Shown piece by piece: positions 7,867-14,723 of a stretch of 50,480 nucleotides of DNA. The stretch covers positions 628 through 51,107 of the forward strand of contig NVSU01000004.1 of assembly GCA_002401345.1 (NCBI GenBank), read 5' to 3'. A model generated the notes under the pieces. That model worked only from the letters and a program-made list of their open reading frames with translations, had not been told where the DNA came from and did no database searches. Position 1 is the stretch's first letter. Each line of letters begins with the position of its first letter. Source of the stretch: Candidatus Wolfebacteria bacterium. Its GTDB lineage: Bacteria > Patescibacteriota > Minisyncoccia > Phycocordibacterales > NVSU01. The position numbers were made by a program, and so were the translations under genes.

Positions 7867-8331
7867 ATGCTAAAAAAACGATCATTTTTTGAAAGACTTA
7901 CAGGAAGTGTAAAATTGGAAGACGACAATGAACTAGAGCTCGACGAACAAGAAATAGATTTGGATAATGTATTAGAGGAGAATGATAACTGGGTTGAAGA
8001 GGTTGGTGAATTATCTGTGGATGTATTTGAAACTCCAACTGATATTGTGGTGAAAGCAATGGTTGCAGGTGTACGACCAGATGAACTTACTATAAATATT
8101 TCCCGCGACTCATTAACGGTTGAGGGACATAGAGAGGAAAGTAGCACCGTAAGCGAAGATAATTATTATTCACGTGAACTTTACTGGGGTTCATTTTCAA
8201 GAACAATAGCACTTCCCCACGAAGTTGAACCAGATCAAGCAGTTGCAACTGAGAAACATGGATTGCTTATTCTAAAGATTCCTCGAATCGACAAAGAAAA
8301 GAAAGCTACGGTAAAAATTAAATCTATATAA
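7867..8331 (+). CDS. Small heat-shock protein (Hsp20/alpha-crystallin)
   Basis: A 154-residue ATP-independent holdase of the cytoplasm. The alpha-crystallin domain covers about residues 57-150: it starts at GELSVDVFETPTDIVVKA, contains GVRPDELTINIS and the typical GLLILKIPR near the C-terminus. The N-terminal arm is rich in Asp/Glu (residues 20-45). ATG 7867 is preferred over an upstream in-frame start at 7846, which would add seven hydrophobic residues. A strong terminator follows. It may be transcribed with prsW-like 7149-7835 or from a promoter in the 31-bp gap. Confidence 0.9.
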   Translation: MLKKRSFFERLTGSVKLEDDNELELDEQEIDLDNVLEENDNWVEEVGELSVDVFETPTDIVVKAMVAGVRPDELTINISRDSLTVEGHREESSTVSEDNYYSRELYWGSFSRTIALPHEVEPDQAVATEKHGLLILKIPRIDKEKKATVKIKSI

Positions 8332-8339
8332 TAGACAAC

Positions 8340-8371
8340 AAAAAAACACCCCTAGTGGGGTGTTTTTTTGT
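8340..8371. terminator. Bidirectional terminator
   Basis: Perfect hairpin AAAACACCCC TAGT GGGGTGTTTT with A and T runs on both sides, between the converging hsp20 and 8390-9253 genes. Confidence 0.9.
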
Positions 8372-8389
8372 TGAATGAGTGTGTGTAGA

Positions 8390-9253
8390 TTATTCTTCGT
8401 CGTCCTCATCATCATTTTCGTCTTCGTCATCTGACTCTTCTTCATCATCATTTTCGTCTTCGTCATGTGACTCTTCTTCATCATCATTTTCGTCATCTGA
8501 TTCACTTGCTGCTCGTACTGCATCTCTAAATGCATCTTTTGCATCTTTAAGTGCGTCTTTAAAGTCATCTACTGCAGCTGCAATAGTATCTTTATGATCA
8601 CTTATTGCATCACGAACTGACTCGCTTATGTTTTTGATTACATCTTTACTTTCCTTCAACTCTGCCTTAGCAGCCTCCATACTTGCCTTAAGTTCGGCTC
8701 GTATCTCTGAAGGATTATCTCCAGCTTCACAACTCGCTTGAGCTGTATCTATAGCTGCTACTACTGATCCTCTAAACTCTGCAAGTGCAGCATCAACATC
8801 TACATTTCGTGATTCAAGCACTAGATCAACTTCTGCTCGAAATGAGTCATTTGCAGCATCAATGATTGCTCGTCGTGTTTCAAATGCATCCCTTACTGCA
8901 AGCTTGAACTCATCAAGTGCAGCTAATTTAACAGGATCATCTCCCAATTGCTCTTCTAGATGAGCAAATCGATCATTTCGTTTTGTATCAGCTTCTGTTC
9001 GCTTCTCTTCAATTCTTGAAGCTCGATCAGCTTTACGATCAGATAATTTTCGCGCTTGCTCTGTTCGACGTGCAGCAATTTTTTCAGTTTGAGCATCTAG
9101 TCGACTGTTAACTTTATCTGATAATTGTGTGATCCGCTCACATGTATTTCGACCATGTGAACTTCCTTGTGCGTATGCCGTAAAAGGCACCATACTCACC
9201 ACTATTGCTAATCCAATAATTAATGAGATTCCTTTATTCATAGTTATATTCAT
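8390..9253 (-). CDS. Secreted acidic coiled-coil protein
   Basis: A 287-residue protein with a signal peptide (hydrophobic core about residues 9-22, cleavage near the AYAQG). The mature part is almost entirely helical and highly charged (RTEQARKLSDRKADRASRI and similar), as expected for a long coiled coil, and ends with about 38 residues of Asp/Glu only broken by Ser, Asn and His. That tail is encoded by imperfect tandem repeats of about 39 bp (8405-8500). One Cys near residue 172. Family unknown; surface or envelope-associated by inference. ATG 9241 is an equally possible start (four residues shorter). Confidence 0.7.
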   Translation of the reverse strand: MNITMNKGISLIIGLAIVVSMVPFTAYAQGSSHGRNTCERITQLSDKVNSRLDAQTEKIAARRTEQARKLSDRKADRASRIEEKRTEADTKRNDRFAHLEEQLGDDPVKLAALDEFKLAVRDAFETRRAIIDAANDSFRAEVDLVLESRNVDVDAALAEFRGSVVAAIDTAQASCEAGDNPSEIRAELKASMEAAKAELKESKDVIKNISESVRDAISDHKDTIAAAVDDFKDALKDAKDAFRDAVRAASESDDENDDEEESHDEDENDDEEESDDEDENDDEDDEE

Positions 9254-9422
9254 AAAAATTAATAAATTATTATTAGTAATAAAAAATTATAATATTAAGA
9301 GGGACGACTATTATTCCTCTATATATACTGACGATACATAGTTATTTATATTACACGACATTTGTGTATATACAACAATAATATCATAGAGTCAAAATAT
9401 TAAAATTATACCTTTTGACTTG

Positions 9423-9497
9423 TGCTCGGGGGCGGACTTGAACCGCCGACCCTTCGCTCTTCAGGCGAATGCTCTAAACCAACTGAGCTACCCGAGC
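9423..9497 (-). tRNA. tRNA-Phe (GAA)
   Basis: Acceptor GCTCGGG/CCCGAGC, D-arm GCTC...GAGC, anticodon arm TTCGC-CTGAAGA-GCGAA with anticodon GAA, T-arm with GGTTCAAGTCC. Discriminator A; CCA is not encoded. Confidence 0.95.
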
Positions 9498-9509
9498 AGA
9501 AACTTTTGT

Positions 9510-9803
9510 TTACTCATCTTTGTTCAAAATATCATTGATGATACTTCCATCTGTAACCGACTCACTAAATTCAGTTAACTGAGTTACCCCAGAGACAGTT
9601 TGCTCAAAAATTGAGCGTGCTTGCTCTAAAAATGGACGAATGAAAAGGAATCCTACTAATGCAGCTCCAATAATAATAAGCCATTTAATAACCTTAAAAA
9701 AACGAGATCGCTTTTCAGCACTTCTCATCTGCTTTAAGATCTTATTATTCTCCTTTGAAAGCGCGATAGAAACTTCTAATAACTTTTTATCATTCGGATC
9801 CAT
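9510..9803 (-). CDS. Small single-pass membrane protein
   Basis: A 97-residue protein with a charged N-terminal coiled region (about residues 1-36), one membrane helix (about 39-57, rich in I, L, G and F) and a C-terminal amphipathic region. No known motif. It lies 12 bp upstream of tRNA-Phe on the same strand, with only the tRNA between its stop and the gap. Function unknown; similar short one-helix proteins are common in Parcubacteria. Confidence 0.6.
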   Translation of the reverse strand: MDPNDKKLLEVSIALSKENNKILKQMRSAEKRSRFFKVIKWLIIIGAALVGFLFIRPFLEQARSIFEQTVSGVTQLTEFSESVTDGSIINDILNKDE

Positions 9804-9846
9804 GAGAAAAATATATCATAAATATGCTCCTTATGCTACTGAAATA

Positions 9847-9875
9847 TTTGTGTCCCCGGACTGAGTCGAACAGTC
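9847..9875. repeat. 29-bp direct repeat, left copy (tRNA-Arg 3' end fragment)
   Basis: Identical over 29 bases to 11012-11040. On the minus strand it reads as a tRNA T-arm and acceptor 3' strand (GACTG-TTCGACT-CAGTC-CGGGGAC-A) without the rest of the tRNA. Together the two copies bracket the regulator gene 9937-10917. Confidence 0.85.
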
Positions 9876-9896
9876 TAGCTCGATCAAGTTTGATAT

Positions 9897-9923
9897 AAAA
9901 AAGCACGGATTACTCCGTGCTTT
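9897..9923 (-). terminator. Terminator of the 9937-10917 gene
   Basis: Minus strand AAAGCACGGAGTAATCCGTGCTTTTTT: seven-base-pair stem followed by T residues. Confidence 0.85.
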
Positions 9924-9936
9924 AAAGCTATTATTT

Positions 9937-10917
9937 CTATTTTCTTGGTTGAATTGGCATTACATCACTATATGCAATGTCATATTTCTCAAGAAGTTCG
10001 TCAAGTTCATTCATAGACTTTGAACCAAAATTTCTCATTCCTAAATATTCATGTCTAGGAAAAGACGCAATATGACCTAAAGAAATATTTCCAAGGCTTC
10101 GAATTCCATAATAGCGCAAGATGACTGCCCGAATACAATTACTTAATCTGACAGACACATCAAGTTCCAATAATGATTTAGAAAGAACTTTTATCTTGTC
10201 ATCTCCAAGACCTTGCTTCGATTTATCAGTCTCTTCCTTTGATTGATATTGAAGCAATTTTTGTTCAAGTTTATTAATAATTTGTCCTTGCAGTCTAACT
10301 TTTTCACAATACTCTTTATACTGTAACATTCGTTCATCGAATCTTCTCATTTTATATATTACATACCTTAAACCTTTCTGAAATATTTGACGAACTCGTT
10401 CACTCGTAAGATCAAATTTTTCAGAAATCTCGTCAAAAGTATTATTCTCAAATAAGACTAAATACAAGACTTCATCTTGTCTTGAAAAACGAGACTGTTC
10501 ATTAAGAAAAACTTTTTTGAATAGATCTTGAAAAAATTCAAGTTTTTCAATTCTGTCATGAAATCCTGTATACCATGTAAGTTTAAATTTCATATATTCC
10601 TCTGTCTCATTTCTCACAAATAAAAGTTTTGAACCCCTTTTATTTGATAAACGAAGATGAGGAAATTTATCTTTGAGGCAAAGATTTCTAATCGTTGACA
10701 TGCTAATGCCAGTTAGTACATACACCTCATCAATCAACAATAACGGTTCATCTAATGACACTTTTAATTTCTTCTCAAGTTTATCTTTGTCAATAAATAA
10801 TTTATTTCCTTCATATACAGGTTTAGGTAAAACTCCTTTTTGTATATATCTTGAAATAGAACTCTTATTATGTTGGATAAGAGTTGCAACTTCATCAAGT
10901 GAGAGCATATTGTTCAT
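9937..10917 (-). CDS. Putative regulator: double HTH, sigma4-like, alpha-CTD-like
   Basis: A 326-residue DNA-binding protein with an unusual domain order. Residues 4-45 (DEVATLIQHNKSSISRYIQ) and about 57-105 (DEVYVLTGISMSTIRNLC) look like two excisionase/MerR-type helix-turn-helix units. Residues 155-190 (FDEISEKFDLTSERVRQIF) match a sigma-70 region 4. A coiled segment follows (195-235), then about 260-320 (GIRSLGNISLGHIASF, GMRNFGSKSMNELDELL) resembles the RNA polymerase alpha C-terminal domain. Known of the parts: all contact DNA or polymerase. Inferred: a transcription regulator. It sits alone between tRNA-derived direct repeats, with its own terminator. No recombinase is nearby. ATG 10908 is an alternative start. 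Confidence 0.65.
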   Translation of the reverse strand: MNNMLSLDEVATLIQHNKSSISRYIQKGVLPKPVYEGNKLFIDKDKLEKKLKVSLDEPLLLIDEVYVLTGISMSTIRNLCLKDKFPHLRLSNKRGSKLLFVRNETEEYMKFKLTWYTGFHDRIEKLEFFQDLFKKVFLNEQSRFSRQDEVLYLVLFENNTFDEISEKFDLTSERVRQIFQKGLRYVIYKMRRFDERMLQYKEYCEKVRLQGQIINKLEQKLLQYQSKEETDKSKQGLGDDKIKVLSKSLLELDVSVRLSNCIRAVILRYYGIRSLGNISLGHIASFPRHEYLGMRNFGSKSMNELDELLEKYDIAYSDVMPIQPRK

Positions 10918-11011
10918 TTCCTTTTATTTTAAAGTTCACTATAGTAATCTGTATTCTACACAATATAATACCATCATTATCATATAGAATCAAATATAAA
11001 ATTTTCTATTT

Positions 11012-11040
11012 TTTGTGTCCCCGGACTGAGTCGAACAGTC
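11012..11040. repeat. 29-bp direct repeat, right copy
   Basis: Same 29 bases as 9847-9875; here they form the T-arm and acceptor 3' strand of the tRNA-Arg-like gene at 11016-11119. Confidence 0.85.
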
Positions 11041-11119
11041 AGCTGCTCCTTAGGAGGGAGCCGTTTTATCCATTAAATCCCGACGTTACAGTCGGGACCC
11101 CGACCTTGCGTCGGGGCTA
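11016..11119 (-). tRNA. tRNA-Arg (CCT)-like gene with hairpin insert and displaced 5' acceptor
   Basis: The minus strand shows D-loop TTTAATGGATAAA, anticodon arm GCTCC-CTCCTAA-GGAGC (anticodon CCT), T-arm GACTG-TTCGACT-CAGTC and acceptor 3' strand CGGGGAC with discriminator A at 11016. Before the D-arm, directly after a TAG (11117-11119), are two hairpins in 39 bases (11078-11116: CCCCGAC/GTCGGGG and TCCCGAC/GTCGGGA), the same position as the insert in tRNA-Val. No matching 5' acceptor strand adjoins; the only GTCCCCG nearby is at 11481-11487, beyond another whole tRNA. It may be a tRNA broken by insertion or a very unusual split gene. Confidence 0.5.
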
Positions 11120-11124
11120 TACTA

Positions 11125-11212
11125 TGCCCTCATCAGGAATCGCCTCTCCCCGACTCAATATTTCATATTTCGCTGGACTGCGTTTTGTATTCAATCATTT
11201 CACCACGAGGGC
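11125..11212 (-). pseudogene. Degenerate tRNA-Leu-like sequence
   Basis: 88 bases with acceptor strands GCCCTCG / TGAGGGC, a Leu-type D region (GTGAAATGATTGAATAC) and a variable arm AATAT-GAA-ATATT, all as in a class II tRNA. The T-stem strands TCGGG/CCTGA are present but the loop is enlarged, with extra bases replacing the invariant TT, and no normal anticodon arm can be drawn. Probably a decayed tRNA-Leu. Confidence 0.4.
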
Positions 11213-11360
11213 ACTTCTTATTTCTTAGATTATTTCACTCCCAAAGAAATAAAGTCGCATTCTTGAACAAAACGGGAGCCGCTGGTCGAAATCCACAATT
11301 TATATATTCACTATGTTCATTATAAATTGGGACCTTCGGTTCTCATCTAGGAGTCACTGT
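11213..11360. other. 148-bp spacer in the tRNA cluster, unassigned
   Basis: Contains an inverted repeat (CAATTTATA/TATAAATTG, about 11296-11331) and short GC-rich blocks (CTCCC/GGGAG, GGACC) that could belong to another decayed structured RNA. I cannot fold a tRNA or a known ncRNA from it and see no ORF. Confidence 0.3.
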
Positions 11361-11403
11361 AACGTAAAAAACTCAGGCAAAACATGCTTGAGCTTTTTAC
11401 GTT
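11361..11403 (-). terminator. Terminator after tRNA-Arg
   Basis: Long stem AACGTAAAAA / TTTTTACGTT with an inner CTCA/TGAG, placed four bases downstream of tRNA-Arg (CCT). Confidence 0.75.
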
Positions 11404-11406
11404 ATA

Positions 11407-11478
11407 TGCCCTCATCAGGAATCGAACCTAAATCTAGTCCTTAGGAGGGACTTGTTTTATCCATTAAACTATGAGGGC
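11407..11478 (-). tRNA. tRNA-Arg (CCT)
   Basis: A complete 72-nt tRNA: acceptor GCCCTCA/TGAGGGC, D-arm GTTT...AAAC, anticodon arm AGTCC-CTCCTAA-GGACT (CCT), T-arm TTAGG-TTCGATT-CCTGA, discriminator A, no CCA. It lies two bases after GTCCCCG (11481-11487), which is the exact complement of the acceptor 3' strand of the broken tRNA-Arg at 11016-11119. Confidence 0.9.
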
Positions 11479-11488
11479 TTCGGGGACA

Positions 11489-11530
11489 ATTATACAAAAG
11501 AGCACCTTTTACGATGCCCTTTTGTATAAT
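11489..11530 (-). terminator. Terminator-like hairpin between glutaredoxin and tRNA-Arg
   Basis: ATTATACAAAAG ... CTTTTGTATAAT with further pairing inside. It lies after the glutaredoxin stop and may end that mRNA or shape the tRNA 5' leader. Confidence 0.6.
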
Positions 11531-11555
11531 AAACTATTTTTCGAATTCTGCACTA

Positions 11556-11789
11556 TTACAATTCAAGTAATTGCATTAGTTTGTCTTTGTTGAATCCTAC
11601 TATAATTTCATTTTCTATATCTATAACGGGCACACCCATTTGTCCACTTTTCTCAATCATTTCTGTCCTTTTTTCTGCGTCAGTTGAAACATCGAATTCT
11701 GTGTATTCCACGTCATTAGCTTTGAAAAATTCTTTTGCAATAGTGCAATATCCACACGTAGGTGTGCTATAAATTAATACTGATTTCAT
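11556..11789 (-). CDS. Glutaredoxin-like thioredoxin-fold protein
   Basis: A 77-residue dithiol oxidoreductase of the NrdH/glutaredoxin group. The active site is CGYC at residues 12-15, preceded by the first beta strand (MKSVLIYSTPT); the cis-Pro motif MGVPVIDIE is at about 51-59 and the G-F of the C-terminal glutathione/partner site at 65-66. Such short glutaredoxins reduce ribonucleotide reductase or other disulphides and are usually recycled by thioredoxin reductase; trxB is at 46603-47547 in this window. Monocistronic, ATG start, hairpin downstream. Confidence 0.85.
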   Translation of the reverse strand: MKSVLIYSTPTCGYCTIAKEFFKANDVEYTEFDVSTDAEKRTEMIEKSGQMGVPVIDIENEIIVGFNKDKLMQLLEL

Positions 11790-11890
11790 ACTATTCTCAT
11801 CAAATATTGGTAACTAAATACTGGAATATTCGATATAACTACTAATAATGTAGTCCAGTATAACATAAATAGAAAACCAATCTAAATGTA

Positions 11891-11919
11891 TTGTGACAAA
11901 GCACATATGAAGCTATAAT
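11891..11919 (+). promoter_or_regulatory. Promoter of cysS, predicts a leaderless mRNA
   Basis: TTGTGA (11891-11896), 17-nt spacer, TATAAT (11914-11919). The cysS ATG is at 11929, only nine bases after the -10 box, so the 5' leader should be zero to three bases. Confidence 0.6.
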
Positions 11920-11928
11920 AAATGCACT

Positions 11929-13287
11929 ATGGCATTAGAACTCTATAATACACTTACAAGAACTAAAGAAAAATTTATGCCTCTTACTCCTCATCATGTA
12001 GGGCTTTATACATGTGGTCCCACAGTATATAACTATCCCCACATAGGTAATTATCGTGCGTATGTGTTTGCAGATCTGCTCAAGCGTCATTTAGAATACT
12101 CAGGGTATGAGGTAACACATGTAATGAATCTTACTGATGTTGATGATAAGACTATCAAAGTATCTCAGGAAGAAGGAAAAAGTTTAAAAGAGTTCACTGA
12201 ATTTTATTCTAAGGAATTTTTTAGGGATCTTGAATCTCTTCATATAGAAAAAGCGGACGAATATCCGCGTGCAACGGATCATATTAATGAGATGGTGGAA
12301 CTTATCAGTACCCTCTTAGATAAAGGATATGCATATAAGAGTGATGATGGAAGTATCTACTTTAGTGTGGAGAAATATAAAGACTATGGTCAATTGTCAC
12401 ACATCGACACAACTGAACTCAAGGAAGGAGCCTCAGGTAGAATAATTGCTGATGAGTATTCAAAAGATAGTGTAAATGATTTTGCACTTTGGAAAGCGTG
12501 GGATGAAAGTGATGGAGATGTATTCTGGGATACAAAGATCGGAAAAGGTCGTCCGGGGTGGCATATTGAATGTTCCGCCATGAGTACAAAATATTTAGGA
12601 AAAAACTTTGACATACATACTGGAGGAGTTGATTTAATATTTCCTCACCATGAGAACGAAATAGCTCAGTCCACATGTTGTACAAATAGTTCATTTGTAA
12701 ATTATTGGCTTCATAATGAGTGGGTATTGGTTGATGGTAAGAAAATGTCAAAATCATTGAATAATTTTTATCGACTTTCAGATATAGAGAAAAAAGGAAT
12801 TTCGGTGGTCGCCTATAGATACTGGCTACTTATGGCACAGTACAGAACGGCTATTAATTTCACATGGGAGGCCCTAGAGGCGGCTGAGAGTGCATTAAAG
12901 CACCTAATGAGCCTTTATATACAGCTTAAAGATGAAAAAGGGGTTATACAAGAAACATACAAAAAAGAGTTTATCCAGTACATGGATAATGACCTCGATA
13001 CTCCTCGAGCATTAACTGTGCTATGGGAAGTAATAAAAGACAGCACCCTCTCGGACGGAGATAAACGTGCGACTATAATAGACTTTGATAGAGTATTTGG
13101 TCTTGGCTTTAAAGATTTAAAACTGGAACCACTCCCTGATAACATAATTCAATTAGTAGATCAGAGAGAAACTGCTCGTAAAGAACACAACTGGGATGAA
13201 GCTGATGTGCTTCGAACTGCAATTCAAAAAGAGGGGTATGAAGTTAAAGACACAGACCATGGACCACTCATCACTCCAATTCTCTAA
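11929..13287 (+). CDS. cysS: Cysteinyl-tRNA synthetase
   Basis: Class I synthetase charging tRNA-Cys. CGPTVYNYPHIGNYRAY (about residues 29-45) holds the first zinc Cys and the HIGH-type motif; further zinc ligands are in HIECSAM and HHENEIAQS, and KKMSKSLNN is near residue 267. Length 452 is normal. It starts directly behind a promoter with no Shine-Dalgarno sequence and ends in front of a bidirectional terminator, so it is a single-gene transcript. Confidence 0.97.
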   Translation: MALELYNTLTRTKEKFMPLTPHHVGLYTCGPTVYNYPHIGNYRAYVFADLLKRHLEYSGYEVTHVMNLTDVDDKTIKVSQEEGKSLKEFTEFYSKEFFRDLESLHIEKADEYPRATDHINEMVELISTLLDKGYAYKSDDGSIYFSVEKYKDYGQLSHIDTTELKEGASGRIIADEYSKDSVNDFALWKAWDESDGDVFWDTKIGKGRPGWHIECSAMSTKYLGKNFDIHTGGVDLIFPHHENEIAQSTCCTNSSFVNYWLHNEWVLVDGKKMSKSLNNFYRLSDIEKKGISVVAYRYWLLMAQYRTAINFTWEALEAAESALKHLMSLYIQLKDEKGVIQETYKKEFIQYMDNDLDTPRALTVLWEVIKDSTLSDGDKRATIIDFDRVFGLGFKDLKLEPLPDNIIQLVDQRETARKEHNWDEADVLRTAIQKEGYEVKDTDHGPLITPIL

Positions 13288-13307
13288 ATAAAATTAAGAT
13301 TTAAAAA

Positions 13308-13335
13308 AAGCCTTACCAATTATTTGGTAAGGCTT
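13308..13335. terminator. Bidirectional terminator
   Basis: AAGCCTTACCAA TTAT TTGGTAAGGCTT with flanking A and T runs, between the converging cysS and 13345-14031. Confidence 0.9.
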
Positions 13336-13344
13336 TGTGTATTC

Positions 13345-14031
13345 TTATTGTGTAACACGTCTATGAACAGAAATCTTAAGTAAAGGAATGATGTCTTGAT
13401 CGGAATACTCTAACACTAATTCCTTATTTGAAACATTCTTATATGCTTCTATGATCAAGTTATTTTCCTCCTTAATCCTCTTGCGTGACACGCGAATCAG
13501 TTCATTATACAGTTCTGCAATATCATACTGTGTCCTCAGTGTATGTTTATCAGCTGTATGTTGTTTAATTCTTGCATCGATATTTGCTTTCTTTTTACGT
13601 TCCCTAAATTCAGACAGTTCATCTGCTATCTCAATAGTGTCGCGTTGCAACATCGAAATAGCTTCATTTTTTTTACCGCCACCAATTTTTCTTGCTTTTA
13701 CAGAATCAAGTTTATGTACCAATTCACTCATTGTGGAATTTAAACGCATTTCCTCTTCAGTAAATGAATTATATTTAGCGGAGATCTGTATTCCATTAGT
13801 TCTAATGTGCGTCTCTTGCTTCATTATATTTATACTTAATACCTCAGACCTCTCAATTAGTTTCTTGATAAAGGAATTATCAGTATCAGCGATAATGTAG
13901 ACAAAGGTCACACTATCACTTGTATATGTCGCAATGGTGTCACCACTATTGGCATATGCATTACTAGTAAGTAATTGAAACAATACAATTACTACAATAG
14001 ATACACTTCGAATATGTCCATAACTGTTCAT
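13345..14031 (-). CDS. Secreted coiled-coil protein, unknown
   Basis: A 228-residue protein with an N-terminal signal peptide (hydrophobic about residues 9-22, possible cleavage after NAYA). The mature region is largely helical and charged, with KARKIGGGKKNE near 115-126 and long Glu/Lys/Arg heptad-like stretches from about 90 to 200. No family recognised. It diverges from the lysozyme-like gene at 14165 and both share a 130-bp promoter region, suggesting joint envelope-related expression. Confidence 0.6.
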   Translation of the reverse strand: MNSYGHIRSVSIVVIVLFQLLTSNAYANSGDTIATYTSDSVTFVYIIADTDNSFIKKLIERSEVLSINIMKQETHIRTNGIQISAKYNSFTEEEMRLNSTMSELVHKLDSVKARKIGGGKKNEAISMLQRDTIEIADELSEFRERKKKANIDARIKQHTADKHTLRTQYDIAELYNELIRVSRKRIKEENNLIIEAYKNVSNKELVLEYSDQDIIPLLKISVHRRVTQ

Positions 14032-14071
14032 GTGTTCAATTTTTAAGGTTCATATTTAAACTATTTGTCTA

Positions 14072-14100
14072 ATAATGACATATATAAGACATACAGTCAA
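14072..14100 (-). promoter_or_regulatory. Promoter of the 13345-14031 gene
   Basis: Minus strand TTGACT (14095-14100), 17-nt spacer, CATTAT (14072-14077). Confidence 0.55.
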
Positions 14101-14103
14101 TCA

Positions 14104-14132
14104 TCGACATATTAACTATAACATGGTAATAT
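14104..14132 (+). promoter_or_regulatory. Promoter of the 14165-14659 gene
   Basis: TCGACA (14104-14109), 17-nt spacer, TAATAT (14127-14132). It lies inside the longer reading frame that opens at 14075, supporting the start at 14165. Confidence 0.5.
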
Positions 14133-14164
14133 ATAAAAAAGTTAGTTCCACGAAAACTGAATAT

Positions 14165-14659
14165 ATGAAAAAGTTTCTAAGTCTTTTATTGTTTATAGGT
14201 ATCTTTTTGAGTACTTCAAGAGATGATCACGCTATTAGCATGAGCACATCTATTGATGATCCTAAAAATCCATTTAAAAATATGGACGAGCTTATTGAGG
14301 CAATCGCATGCAAGGAATCCAGACACAATGATAATGCAATGGGTGATCTCACAGAATTTGATAGCATCTTGAATGGCATTGATACTGCATATGGATATCT
14401 GCAAATTACCAATGATGTGATTATTGACGTAAATCAAACACTTGGCACCAATTATCGTTCAATAGATGCAAAAGGCAATCGCGAACTCTCCATAAAGCTT
14501 TTTTACGTATACATAGAGAGATATGCAACTTTTGTCAGGCTTAAAAGAATAGCTACTCAAGAGGATATTGCTCGCATATGGAACGGAGGACCAAATGGAT
14601 TTAAAAAAGAAACAACAATAGTATATTGGGAGGATGTAAAATCTTGTCCCAATAAATAA
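14165..14659 (+). CDS. Secreted lysozyme-like (transglycosylase) protein
   Basis: A 164-residue protein starting MKKFLSLLLFIGIFLS, a clear signal peptide. The mature part carries AIACKESRHND (possible catalytic Glu near residue 45), TAYGYLQI and IARIWNGGPNGFKK, the order seen in SLT/goose-type lysozyme-like folds, where the first Glu cleaves peptidoglycan glycan strands. Substrate inferred: cell wall. The longer frame from 14075 would add 30 residues without a signal-peptide look and would include the promoter. Terminator follows at once. Confidence 0.65.
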   Translation: MKKFLSLLLFIGIFLSTSRDDHAISMSTSIDDPKNPFKNMDELIEAIACKESRHNDNAMGDLTEFDSILNGIDTAYGYLQITNDVIIDVNQTLGTNYRSIDAKGNRELSIKLFYVYIERYATFVRLKRIATQEDIARIWNGGPNGFKKETTIVYWEDVKSCPNK

Positions 14660-14683
14660 ACCGCCCTTATGGCGGTTTTTTTT
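14658..14683 (+). terminator. Rho-independent terminator
   Basis: AACCGCC CTTAT GGCGGTTTTTTTT overlapping the stop codon of the lysozyme-like gene. Confidence 0.95.
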
Positions 14684-14723
14684 ATATAGATACTGTGAAG
14701 CTCGAATTAGTATACAATCTCGT

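Noticed and set aside
8379-8597. Ser-rich 72-codon plus-strand ORF
   Set aside because: It is the antisense of the Asp/Glu repeat tail (GAC/GAA read as TC-rich Ser codons).
13451-13900. 149-codon plus-strand ORF opposite the secreted protein at 13345-14031
   Set aside because: The minus-strand frame is longer, has a signal peptide, a promoter and a terminator.
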